Source: Isotricha intestinalis (lineage: Eukaryota; Ciliophora; Litostomatea; Vestibuliferida; Isotrichidae). From it: 27,267 bases of DNA. Positions 16,787 through 25,337 of the stretch are shown one piece after another. The DNA lies in assembly GCA_023807065.1 (NCBI GenBank), contig JAJJLU010003855.1, forward strand, positions 1-27,267, read 5' to 3'. How positions within the stretch are numbered: the first letter of the stretch is position 1; every line of letters starts with the position of its first letter. The notes under the pieces were generated by a model that saw only the letters and a program-made list of their open reading frames with translations, made no database searches and was not told the DNA's origin. The translations under genes and the position numbers were made by a program.

Positions 16787-19222
16787 TTAAATAGAAAATG
16801 TTTGGATTTCATATTCAAGATCGCTTAATTTCATTTTAGAATCAATAAAGAATTGAGTAAAATATTCAATATCATTACTTGCAATTATCCTAGAAAAATC
16901 ATTTTTTTCACAAGTTTTAATTCCAATGAAATTTTTAAAAGTAAAAGAAACTTTCATTCTTCCTAAACTATTATTTTGACATCCTAAAGTAATAATATTT
17001 TCTGATAATAAACTTTTTAAAAAAAGAATACTAACATTTTTTTTCTTATCTTCAATGATTTCTTTTTTTTGAGAATATTTTAATAAAATTTTATTTAATT
17101 TATCATTTATTCCTGAATTTAAAGCATCTTGAGACTTAATTATAAAATCATTTTTACAATGAACAGTTAAAGTAAAATTTCTTGAATTACGACAATATAA
17201 ATTTTTATCATAACCTAAATTTTTTAACCAATCTCTCATATTTTTTTCTCCAGTTGAAAGTGAATCTTTAAAATAATTAATTAAACCTTTTTCACTTAAT
17301 CCACCTAAATAAGAAGAATAACTTTTAATTATATTATTAAAAGCAGTTTCTTCTATTTTATTTTTAGTCATATTTTCCATTAATAAATTAAATTCTTTAT
17401 AGTCTAATTTTGATTGATTATCTATATCATATCTTTCAAAAATATCTTTTATAGTATTAATAAATATTTCTGATAAATTATTTCTTGAATCTTTTAATTG
17501 AGTAACATTATTATTTAATTTATAAAGATAACACCCACTTGTTCTTGGATAAATTATATAATTTCCATATGGTAAATCAATTTCCATTTGAAGAGAAGGA
17601 CAAAATGCAAAATCTAATGTTTGAATATGAGAAATTTCATTTGTTGTTTTATCATATTTAATTATAGATAATGATATGTCCATTTTAGGCTTTCTTGAAT
17701 TTTCTTCTTTTAATGAATCTTCGTCTTGAAAAATTGATATTATTAAATTTGAATTTGATTGAAGTTCTAATATATAAAAATTATTGGAGATAATATTGTT
17801 ATTGTTTATATTTGTTTTTATAAAATTTCCTTTTAATCTAATTTCATTCCAACGATAAGCATAACAAATATAAAAGCAATTAAATTTTTTTCTAAAATCT
17901 TCAAAATCTAATATTATAGTTCCATTAGAATATGATTCTTTCAAATCAGGATAATTACTAAATAAATTATTTTCATATTTGTCAATTTTTTCTTGTTGTT
18001 CTTTATTATATATAATTCTCCTTATTAAAAAAAATTTTTTTTCTAATTTATCTATTACCTTTAAAATAGAATAACCAATATAAGGAGAAATATAAGATTC
18101 TTCTTCTTCCTCTTCTTCTTCTTTTTCATTATTATATTTATCATCATCATAAGCAATAACTAAGTAATTTTTATTCATAATATAATCATAAAGTTTATAA
18201 TATAAATTATCATGATTTCCTATTTCATTCCTTAATAAAAAAATACAAGGGCAACCAGTTAATAAAAAAAGAAATTCAGAAATTTCAATATTATATATAT
18301 TATAATAAGCACCATATATTTTAGCCAAAGCTTTTTCTAATAAAAGTATCCAAATTTCAAAGGAAGAAGAATGACTTACAAAAGGATTGCCATTTGGATA
18401 ACAAGGAAATAAATCATCTATTACTATTTTTTTCCAAATACCTTTAACACATAATTTTAAAATATATATCCCATGTTTACTTATATCATCAGATATAAAG
18501 AGTCTTTTTATTAAATTTGATTTTTCTGCAATGCAACTTAAGGCACTTACAAAATTTGAATCTGCTTCATTTTCTTGAATAATATCATTTGGTTCTGGAT
18601 TATCTAAAATTATTTTTGATAAATCATTTTTTTCATTATTTATTAATAAAAAATTTTCTGGTCTTTTCCAATGAATCACATATTCATTTAATTCTGGTGA
18701 ATCTTTATATTTAGAAAACATTGAATTATAATTTGGTGGAAATTCATAATCTACAAATTTTTCTATTTTTCTTTCATCTAATAAATTATTTAATTCAATA
18801 GGGGGCATTAATTCTAAGGGAATATTATTTAAGTGTTCATAACATTCTTTTAATATTTTTTCATTTTTCTTTACATCATTTTGAATAATATTTTCTAAAT
18901 ATTCTCTTGAGAGATTTTGAAACTTTAAAAAATGATATTTTGGAGTAAAAGACCAATTTGGAAACAAAGTTATTTTTACAAATTCTTTATTATCAAAGGG
19001 ATTTAATTTTAAAAATATTAAATTTGAATTTTGATTTTCTATTTTATTTTCTATTTCAATATTTTGAATATTATTAAATGAGATTTCTAATTCTATGATT
19101 TTCAATAATTTAACTTCAATTCTATATATTAATATTCCTATTGCTTTTGGATTTATGGAAGAATTTATGAAATTTTTATGAATATATACTTCTGGGATTA
19201 TTTCTTCTACATTTGACTGCAT
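16787..19222 (-). CDS. Calpain-like protein lacking the catalytic triad, with EF-hand
   Basis: An 811-residue protein. Residues about 155-405 follow the calpain protease core closely: DYEFPPNYNSMF, HWKRPENF, GIYILKLCVKGIWKKIVIDD, SSSFEIWILLLEKALAKIYG and LLTGCP are all in order. The catalytic positions are changed. In the Cys motif (usual LGDCWFLAAL) it has EADSNFVSAL, so Cys becomes Ser222. In the His motif the His position is Ile381 (PYIGYSIL), and the Asn motif (RNPWG) is RIIYN. A beta-sandwich domain III-like region spans about 455-565, starting YRWNEIRLKGNF. One canonical EF-hand loop follows (DIDNQSKLDYKE, 598-609). It is probably a regulatory or scaffolding pseudo-protease. The reading frame is fully open, so the gene is kept, not decaying. 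Confidence 0.85.
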   Translation of the reverse strand: MQSNVEEIIPEVYIHKNFINSSINPKAIGILIYRIEVKLLKIIELEISFNNIQNIEIENKIENQNSNLIFLKLNPFDNKEFVKITLFPNWSFTPKYHFLKFQNLSREYLENIIQNDVKKNEKILKECYEHLNNIPLELMPPIELNNLLDERKIEKFVDYEFPPNYNSMFSKYKDSPELNEYVIHWKRPENFLLINNEKNDLSKIILDNPEPNDIIQENEADSNFVSALSCIAEKSNLIKRLFISDDISKHGIYILKLCVKGIWKKIVIDDLFPCYPNGNPFVSHSSSFEIWILLLEKALAKIYGAYYNIYNIEISEFLFLLTGCPCIFLLRNEIGNHDNLYYKLYDYIMNKNYLVIAYDDDKYNNEKEEEEEEEESYISPYIGYSILKVIDKLEKKFFLIRRIIYNKEQQEKIDKYENNLFSNYPDLKESYSNGTIILDFEDFRKKFNCFYICYAYRWNEIRLKGNFIKTNINNNNIISNNFYILELQSNSNLIISIFQDEDSLKEENSRKPKMDISLSIIKYDKTTNEISHIQTLDFAFCPSLQMEIDLPYGNYIIYPRTSGCYLYKLNNNVTQLKDSRNNLSEIFINTIKDIFERYDIDNQSKLDYKEFNLLMENMTKNKIEETAFNNIIKSYSSYLGGLSEKGLINYFKDSLSTGEKNMRDWLKNLGYDKNLYCRNSRNFTLTVHCKNDFIIKSQDALNSGINDKLNKILLKYSQKKEIIEDKKKNVSILFLKSLLSENIITLGCQNNSLGRMKVSFTFKNFIGIKTCEKNDFSRIIASNDIEYFTQFFIDSKMKLSDLEYEIQTFSI

Positions 19223-19336
19223 TTTTATTAAAAATTTTTATTAAATATTTAATTATTTATAAATTAAAAATATATATTTCAACATTTTTCTTTATTAATT
19301 CATTAATAGATAATATTTATTTAATTTATTATTTAT

Positions 19337-19723
19337 TTACCAATTAAAAAAGAAATCTAGTATTTTATTCCATGTTGTAGTATTTTCTGGAATAAACTCA
19401 TTTATAGTTAAATTCCTTTTGTAACCTTTATTTTCTTCTTCAGGAAAATAATTATTCATATTTCTATTTTCATGGTAAACATTTGAAGGTGATTTAAAAT
19501 TAGATTGTTGATAATATTGATTATAATAATTTGTTTTATTATTACTTGGAATTTTTGTAAATGAATTCATTGAAGATTCAAAATTAGTTGTATTATTTTC
19601 TTGATTAAATGTACTTTGTTCTTTAAAAAAATTCCTTTTAGGAGGATCAATATTATAAGGTGATTTATTATAACTGGAAATAGAATTAATTGAATTCTCA
19701 TCATATTCAAAATTTTCCCTCAT
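19337..19723 (-). CDS. Small Asn/Ser/Tyr-rich protein, unknown
   Basis: A 128-residue protein with no recognised domain. It is rich in Asn, Ser, Tyr and Phe and probably disordered, with an aromatic C-terminus (TWNKILDFFFNW) that may be a binding helix. The frame is open with a normal ATG. It is divergent from the coiled-coil gene at 19788, with only 64 bp between start codons, which supports both being real genes. Function cannot be stated. A chance frame is unlikely at this length and A+T content but not excluded. Confidence 0.6.
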   Translation of the reverse strand: MRENFEYDENSINSISSYNKSPYNIDPPKRNFFKEQSTFNQENNTTNFESSMNSFTKIPSNNKTNYYNQYYQQSNFKSPSNVYHENRNMNNYFPEEENKGYKRNLTINEFIPENTTTWNKILDFFFNW

Positions 19724-19787
19724 TTAATTAAATATACTAAAATTCATAAGAAATTAAATATTGAAAAATAATAAAATCAAGATAAAA
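19724..19787. promoter_or_regulatory. 64-bp divergent promoter region
   Basis: Start codons of the 128-residue gene (minus) and the coiled-coil gene (plus, ATG at 19788) are 64 bp apart. This nearly equals the 63-bp spacing of the other divergent pair (5336-5398). The stretch is A/T-rich with no clear consensus element. Confidence 0.45.
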
Positions 19788-20792
19788 ATGGAACAACATA
19801 GACAAATCAGATATCATAATTATAGTAAAAATCATCAAAATAATAATGGTAATAATTTATCTCCAGAACAAAAATCTAATAATATAAATGATAATATTTC
19901 GAATCCTTTAATAAGAAAAGAGAAAATGAATAGATTAATAAATAGTATAGAACATACAATTCATTTTTTTAAAACAACTTATCCAATTTTAAATACTAGT
20001 TCTTCATATAATAATGATACAATTGATAATTTTAATACCAGACAAAATCAAGAATTAAAAAATTTAAATTCTAAATTAAAAGAACAAATTTATGAGTTAG
20101 AAATGAAAAAAGAAAATATAAATAGAGATGAAATAAAAAATAAAATAAATTTCTTAATTAAAAAAAATAAAGAATTAAAAAATTTGAATTTTAAATTAAA
20201 ACAAGAATATTATAATTCAAATCAATATGAAAAATTATCTAAAAATAAAAATAAATTAATATCAAAAATTAAAAGAATACAAATTCATCTAAATGAATTT
20301 ATTTCAGAAGTAAATTCATTATCAACTCATACTTCATATAGTAATATACAAAATACAAATCATAATTATATAAATTTAAATTATAAAGAATCTTCAAAAA
20401 ATGAAGAAAATTATAATTTAAACGAAGGAGAAGACATAAATTTTACAGAAGGAGATAATTTATATACTTCAACTGATGAAAATGAACCAAGTAATCAAAT
20501 TCAAATTTCATTAAAACAATTTGAAATTCCTTTAAAAGAAACACCTTTTGAAAATAATATTGAAACAAATTTATCCTCTAATATGAATAGGAATTATAAT
20601 CATAAACAAAATAATATTAATGTTGGTAATAGAAAAAATATTAAAACTGGTTCAATTAATCTTTCTAAAATTGGACCTAAATTGATTAAAAATTTAGACT
20701 CAAATAGAAATTTAAATTATAATCAACAAAATAAATCCAATAATAGAAATAATAGAAGTAATGGAAAAATATCAAAAAAAAATTTCAAGTGA
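19788..20792 (+). CDS. Coiled-coil, Asn-rich protein, unknown
   Basis: A 334-residue protein starting MEQHRQIRYHNY at the ATG 19788. The frame can be opened nine codons earlier only with a TTG, which I reject. Residues about 45-65 form an amphipathic helix (MNRLINSIEHTIHFFKTTYP). Residues about 85-190 are a parallel-type coiled coil with two similar segments (QELKNLNSKLKEQI and KELKNLNFKLKQEY), an internal repeat of about 45 residues. The C-terminal third is Asn/Ser/Lys-rich and basic at the end. This suggests a structural or cytoskeletal adaptor, but no family is recognised. The stop is TGA. Confidence 0.7.
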   Translation: MEQHRQIRYHNYSKNHQNNNGNNLSPEQKSNNINDNISNPLIRKEKMNRLINSIEHTIHFFKTTYPILNTSSSYNNDTIDNFNTRQNQELKNLNSKLKEQIYELEMKKENINRDEIKNKINFLIKKNKELKNLNFKLKQEYYNSNQYEKLSKNKNKLISKIKRIQIHLNEFISEVNSLSTHTSYSNIQNTNHNYINLNYKESSKNEENYNLNEGEDINFTEGDNLYTSTDENEPSNQIQISLKQFEIPLKETPFENNIETNLSSNMNRNYNHKQNNINVGNRKNIKTGSINLSKIGPKLIKNLDSNRNLNYNQQNKSNNRNNRSNGKISKKNFK

Positions 20793-21435
20793 AATAAATA
20801 ATAAATGAGTTTGGAATATTATTGAATATATAAAGTTAGATAATGAAAATTTTTTACTTTAATTTGTTTAAATGTAAATTTAATAATTGAATTTTTCTTC
20901 TTTAACAATAAATTTTTTTTATTTATTTTTTTTAACATGAATTTAAATTTTAATATAATGAAATCTTTTAAAATTATTCATTAAAAATATGCTTTTAACT
21001 TTATCTCTGTCCGAAAAAAAAATCAGAAATTACTAAAAACTGTTTAAATCAACCATTTTTATTAATAAAAGAACAAAAAGAACCTCTTCTTTTATTTTTT
21101 ATGATTCAATATTAATTTTATTAATCTCATTGATTGAGTTTTATCTTAATATTTAAAAATACTAATTTAATATTTTTTTCAAAATAGAATAATTATTTAT
21201 TAACTCTTGCATTCTTATATATTTTATCTTATTCCTGAATCTCCTATTAATAGATTTTATATTTTCAATCATTTTATTTGTTTTTTTATGTTTAAATAAT
21301 TTTTTAAAAGTATATTTTATTTTTGATGATTTATCAAATTTATAATAATTTTATTTATTATTTATTTTTCTTTTTTTGATTGATAAAATATTTGTTTAAT
21401 TAGGAAATAAACAAATTTTATCTGATAAATTCATT
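20793..21435. other. Convergent gap with a decayed frame
   Basis: The coiled-coil gene (plus) and the orphan helical gene (minus) both end here. Most of the 643 bp (20880-21350) is a decayed minus-strand frame listed separately. There are no RNA genes; a TTGATGA/CTGA pair near 21320 and 21411 is not spaced or matched like a snoRNA. Confidence 0.5.
20880..21350 (-). pseudogene. Decayed minus-strand frame, 157 codons
   Basis: From 21350 to 20880 one minus-strand frame contains an opening run of 64 sense codons (with TFKKLFKHKKTNKMIENIKS and RRFRNKIKYIRMQELINNYS). Shorter runs broken by stops follow (SINEINKINIES, KIKEEVLFVLLLIKMVDLNS, FSDRDKVKSIFLMNNFKRFH). About nine stops occur where roughly sixteen are expected. 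Composition is like the Lys/Ile/Asn-rich genes nearby. No family was recognised. It lies downstream of the orphan gene at 21436 on the same strand and could be a separate gene or a lost extension. Confidence 0.4.
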
Positions 21436-22815
21436 TCAAACATGGTAATATGATGTTAATTTTTTTCCTTTTTCTTGAATTTGTTTGTCCCAAATTGATA
21501 ATTGTTTTTGATAAAAATTTTTTAAAACATCCATAATAACATCTTTTAAATTTCCTTTTTCATGAAATAAACATTGGAAAAATTCTTTGAAAAATTCATA
21601 TAAAATATAAAAATATTTAACTTGTAAACCGTGTTTAATTCCAATATCTAACAAAGAATTAATATTAGTATAAGGTAAATTAGTTAAGACCATTAATGAT
21701 TCAAAAGTTAAATTGAATATTTCTTTTGCAGGAACAATAAATCTAATACTTATATCATCAGGAATAATTTCATTAGGAAAAATATTTATTAACATTTTAG
21801 AATTAAATTCAACAATATAACAAATAAAATGATCTAAAATTTTAACAATTTTATATTTGGAATTTAATATTTGATCTAAATAACTTTCTTCTAATTTTTT
21901 ACTAATTTTATTTATTCTTTCTTCAGTATTTTTATCAATATCTAATTTTATACATTCACTTAAAACTCTTTTAGAATAAAAATTAGGTATTTTTTCAATA
22001 TTATTTTTTGGTATTTCTTCTTTGGAATTATCAATATGAATAACTGAATCTTTTTTTGAAACTTCAGATTGAACAAATTCTCTTGACATTTGAGTTATTT
22101 TATTTAAAGCTTCATTTATAAATTCTATCTCTTTTTTATCATTTGCCATTCTATTTTTGAATTGAAATTCTAATACTAAATCAACTATTCTTGCTTTTGT
22201 CCCTGCTAAAAAAGTTAATAATGTTGATTGTATCTGCTTTAAAGAATAACGACACTCTTCTTCTTTATTATTCTTTTCTTTTTCTTGATTTTCTATAATA
22301 TTTGCGTTATAATATATCTTTAAATTTTTTATTCTTTCATAATTTAAACTTTTTATTTCTTTTTGAATTGATGAATAAAAGTAAAATAAGAAATTTTTAA
22401 ATTGTTTTTCATTAAAAATTGATATTTGAAAATTATTTAAAACTAAAGTTAAATCATTAGAACAAAAATCTTCAAAAGTATTATCAAGATTAAAAGTAAA
22501 TTTTGAATAATAATGAACTAAACAAGCAGAATATAAAATTATCATTTTCTGATTTTCTGTTAGCTCATTATTTTGATCATTATTAAAAATAACATAATTT
22601 GAAGCACATATTTTTAAAATATCTAACATTTGGTTATAAACATTTTTTTTTATTTGATGAACAAAATAGTAAATTTCGTAAAATTCACTTATTTCTAAAG
22701 AAAATTTTGAAAAGTAAAATATTTTCTCTTGTTCTTCAATTATTTTATAATTTGATATAATGCTATCATGAAAATATTTTAATGTATTTGATAATTTTTC
22801 TTTAAGTGATTCCAT
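21436..22815 (-). CDS. Orphan helical protein, 459 residues
   Basis: The frame is fully open and starts MESLKEKLSNTLKYF. The protein is almost entirely helical with regularly spaced Leu, Ile and Phe. It has a charged central linker (about 175-190 and 250-280) and a C-terminal helical block from about 300 containing IPDDISIRFIVPAKEIFNLT and HGLQVKYFYILYEFFKEFFQ. No membrane segment, signal peptide or known motif was seen. The shape recalls helical-repeat trafficking or tethering factors, but that is only an impression. Composition matches the neighbours. The gene is monocistronic, and the adjacent minus-strand genes are separated from it by 213 bp or more. Confidence 0.8.
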   Translation of the reverse strand: MESLKEKLSNTLKYFHDSIISNYKIIEEQEKIFYFSKFSLEISEFYEIYYFVHQIKKNVYNQMLDILKICASNYVIFNNDQNNELTENQKMIILYSACLVHYYSKFTFNLDNTFEDFCSNDLTLVLNNFQISIFNEKQFKNFLFYFYSSIQKEIKSLNYERIKNLKIYYNANIIENQEKEKNNKEEECRYSLKQIQSTLLTFLAGTKARIVDLVLEFQFKNRMANDKKEIEFINEALNKITQMSREFVQSEVSKKDSVIHIDNSKEEIPKNNIEKIPNFYSKRVLSECIKLDIDKNTEERINKISKKLEESYLDQILNSKYKIVKILDHFICYIVEFNSKMLINIFPNEIIPDDISIRFIVPAKEIFNLTFESLMVLTNLPYTNINSLLDIGIKHGLQVKYFYILYEFFKEFFQCLFHEKGNLKDVIMDVLKNFYQKQLSIWDKQIQEKGKKLTSYYHV

Positions 22816-23028
22816 TTATTAATTATTTATTTTTTTGACAAAATTATTTTTGTGATAAATAAGAGTTCTTTTTTTTTTAACTTGGAATTTATATAATAAA
22901 AAAAATTAAGAGTTTTTTTGGTGAATATTAAATTAATTAAAATTTTTTTTTGCGATAAATCTTTTATATAAAAAAGTAAAAGCTAATTTTTATTTCAATT
23001 TTGTTAAAAGTATATTATAAACCCTAAA

Positions 23029-23373
23029 TTAATCATCATTTGAATTTATTTTTATTTTTATAATATCTGTATTTCGAAAATAAGATTCTTCAATTTTTTT
23101 ATTAATTTCTGATAATCTCTTTTCATATTTTTCTTTATTTTCTCCATCTTTAGTATATTCAATCATTCTTCTTACTTTTATTAAATCTCCATTAATTTGT
23201 TCTTGTTGTGCATCCAATTGTTTTTTAATACGATTTGATTTCATTTCATTAATGTTTGAAAAATTTTCTTTTTCAAATTGGTCTAATAAATAATTATAGT
23301 TATTTATATTATTTTCAATTTTTCCCAAATAAAGTTCTTCTTTTGGTAATATAGTACTTTGACTACATCCCAT
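23029..23373 (-). CDS. Small acylated coiled-coil protein (MGC N-terminus)
   Basis: A 114-residue protein starting MGCSQST. Gly2 with Ser at position 6 fits N-myristoylation, and Cys3 next to it fits palmitoylation, the classical dual signal for stable plasma-membrane or ciliary-membrane attachment. The rest is a charged helix pair (residues about 15-100: NNINNYNYLLDQFEKENF, then KRLSEINKKIEESYF) that should form a coiled coil. No family is recognised. It is probably a membrane-bound adaptor. It is 88 bp from the stop of the upstream PB1-ZZ-UBA gene, on the same strand. Confidence 0.75.
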   Translation of the reverse strand: MGCSQSTILPKEELYLGKIENNINNYNYLLDQFEKENFSNINEMKSNRIKKQLDAQQEQINGDLIKVRRMIEYTKDGENKEKYEKRLSEINKKIEESYFRNTDIIKIKINSNDD

Positions 23374-23461
23374 TAAAAATTAATTGATTTTAAATTTATT
23401 TGAAAATTAATAATTTAAAAAAAAATTATCTGACAAAACCAAAATATAAATAATATTTATA

Positions 23462-24349
23462 TTAATTTTTAAATAGTTCAAAAACTGCTTCGTCTATTTT
23501 TCCATTTGTTTTTATTAATGCTTCATTTAATTCTTTATCACTAATATTACCTAAATCATATGTTTTTCTTGCATTTTCAATTTGTTTTTTAAATTTTATT
23601 TCAATATTACAATCATTTTTATTATTTGATGATTCATTATTATGAATAATTTCATTATTTTGAAAATTTATTTTTGATAAAATATGATCCCATTTCTTAA
23701 GTTGTTCATTTGTCCTTATTTTTAATAAAGGATGAGGATGATTTAATCCTTCTTTAATTTCACAATCATTACAATAATATAAATTACATTCATAGCATTT
23801 ATATACTAAAAGATTTATTGGATTTAAACCACAACCATTACACTTTAAATTAAATATAATTATATTATTATAATTTTGTGTTTTTTTTAATTTTTGTTCT
23901 ATTATTTGAGCAGCTTGAATTAATTGAGGAATTTCTATATTTTCTTTATTATCATTATTGATATTTTTTTTATCAATATTATCTATAATAGGTTTTTTAT
24001 TATAATTTTCAAAACCCTCATTTTTATTTGAAATAATACTTTCCATACTAGGAAATTTAGTAAAACTTTCTCTTAATTTTTCTTTTAAACTTTCTTCACT
24101 TTCATCATCATTTAAGGCAATTTCAATAGTTGAAACTGTTTTATTTTTCACATCTTCTATAAAAAATTTATAATCTTCTGAATTTACGATCATAATTTGA
24201 TCACCTTCACAATCAATATAAAAAATATTTACATTTAACATATTATTTGGGACACCTAACATTAATGCTAATTGACTTATAAATTTTTCATAATTTTCAG
24301 GAAGTGTAATTAATTTTTTATCATCATAAAATTTTAAAGTAACTTCCAT
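23462..24349 (-). CDS. PB1-ZZ-UBA protein (p62/SQSTM1-like layout)
   Basis: A 295-residue protein. Residues 1-79 are a PB1 domain with a basic start (MEVTLKFYDDKKL) and an acidic OPCA motif (DCEGDQIMIVNSEDY, 46-60), so it may polymerise head to tail. A ZZ zinc finger follows at about 168-210: C170-x2-C173, C185-x2-C188, C193-x2-C196 and H204/H206 (CNGCGLNPINLLVYKC and HPHPLL). Residues about 265-295 look like a UBA domain (ISDKELNEALIKTNGKIDEA). PB1-ZZ-UBA is the order in the selective autophagy receptor p62. NBR1 also has an FW domain, absent here. I see no obvious LC3-interacting motif, but ENIEIPQLI (136-144) in the linker is a possible weak one. The frame is complete. Confidence 0.82.
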   Translation of the reverse strand: MEVTLKFYDDKKLITLPENYEKFISQLALMLGVPNNMLNVNIFYIDCEGDQIMIVNSEDYKFFIEDVKNKTVSTIEIALNDDESEESLKEKLRESFTKFPSMESIISNKNEGFENYNKKPIIDNIDKKNINNDNKENIEIPQLIQAAQIIEQKLKKTQNYNNIIIFNLKCNGCGLNPINLLVYKCYECNLYYCNDCEIKEGLNHPHPLLKIRTNEQLKKWDHILSKINFQNNEIIHNNESSNNKNDCNIEIKFKKQIENARKTYDLGNISDKELNEALIKTNGKIDEAVFELFKN

Positions 24350-24479
24350 TTTTAAATATTTAATGTTTATTATTCATCAATAAAAAAAGTATTAAATTAA
24401 AAGTTTGAATTTTTAATAATAATAGAAAAAAATACGTTAAATAACACTATATAAGTAAAGTAAATCTATTTTAAATTTT

Positions 24480-24779
24480 TTATAATCTGTGATTCTTAAA
24501 ATTAATACAATCTATAATTTCATTTTTTTCCAAAAAAATAAAAAAGATTATTTTATCTTAGGTAATTTTAATATTTTTTTTTCTTTTTTGTTCTGAAATG
24601 ATTTTTGATACAAGATAAGCATTTTAAAAAATATTTTGAAAATAGATTTTTGATTCAAAAGATAAATGTTCATTTGGAGAAATTAATATATAATAAACAA
24701 TTTTCTTCTGAATTTTAGTTAAACAAAATTCAATATATAAAATAGGAAGTAATGAATTTTTATCTAAATTTTCATAAAA
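24480..24779 (-). pseudogene. Decayed minus-strand frame, 100 codons, two internal stops
   Basis: A single frame from 24779 to the stop at 24480-24482 has only two internal TAA codons, where about ten are expected. The first 52 codons are fully open and read as ordinary protein: FYENLDKNSLLPILYIEFCL, then IVYYILISPNEHLSFESKIY. After the first stop it continues NAYLVSKIISEQKRKK and, after the second, IFFIFLEKNEIIDCINFKNH. A frame change near 24780 may join more sequence upstream. No family is recognised. The block ends near where the retrotransposon remnant begins, so that insertion may have truncated it. Confidence 0.5.
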
Positions 24780-24840
24780 TAAGTAATTTTATTTTTTTGT
24801 GATATAGTTTAAATTGAAAAGAAAGATTAAAAAAATAAAA

Positions 24841-25337
24841 AGTAGATATAGATTATGATTAAGGTATATGAAGTATAGAAATATAATAAAAATCTGGTAA
24901 TCATTCACCCTATACTTTTGTTTTAAAGAAGATATATATAAGAAATGTGTATTATGTAAGAAAGAAGATAATAATATTAAACATGTTATAAATGAATGTG
25001 AGATAATGAAAGAATTAAGAGATATATTAAAGAATAAATTAGAAGGATTAAATGTAAATTTATTAGAAAGTATAGAATATTTTTATTATTCTAAGAATTA
25101 TTCAATAAAAAAAGAAAAAGGATAATAAAGGAATCAGAGAAATTAAAAAATATTTATTCGATAATTATATATTAAATTTGGAGAATATAATAAAAAAGAT
25201 GAATAAGATGATACTTGTAATATTTGGTTAATATAAATATGAGTAAGATACTTGGATTTCTTTTTATTCTTTTTTTTTCATTCAATCAATATAAAATATA
25301 AGCCTCTTGCCGGGCTTTAACTAACTAACTAAATAAA
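24841..25337 (+). mobile_element. 5'-truncated non-LTR retrotransposon, 3' end only
   Basis: From 24901 to 25125 an open plus-strand frame encodes the C-terminal zinc-knuckle region typical of LINE-type reverse transcriptases: C-x2-C-x8-H-x4-C (KCVLCKKEDNNIKHVINEC), then MKELRDILKNKLEGL. Two stops lie just upstream in the same frame (near 24856 and at 24898). After one frame change near 25118 the coding continues (DNKGIREIKKYLFDNY, then LENIIKKMNKMILVIFG) to a TAA at 25229-25231. The 3' UTR contains a G+C-rich hairpin (25300-25317, AAGCC and GGCTT arms) followed by TAAC repeats and TAAA repeats (25318-25337), a microsatellite-like 3' tail common in non-LTR elements. The reverse-transcriptase core and endonuclease are missing. 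No target-site duplication was identified. Confidence 0.8.
25300..25337 (+). repeat. 3' hairpin and (TAAC)/(TAAA) tail of the retroelement
   Basis: The arms AAGCC (25300-25304) and GGCTT (25313-25317) enclose an eight-base loop TCTTGCCG. Directly after come three TAAC units (25318-25329) and two TAAA units (25330-25337). This is one of the most G+C-rich spots in the gaps. In non-LTR elements such 3' structures are recognised by the element's own reverse transcriptase at target-primed insertion; that role here is inferred. Confidence 0.7.

Noticed and set aside
19761..19787. Upstream start of the coiled-coil gene
   Set aside because: The extension begins with TTG. The first ATG is at 19788, a better eukaryotic start.
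23462..24349. NBR1 as the name for the PB1-ZZ protein
   Set aside because: There is no FW (four-tryptophan) domain, and the protein is far shorter than NBR1. The p62-like order fits better.
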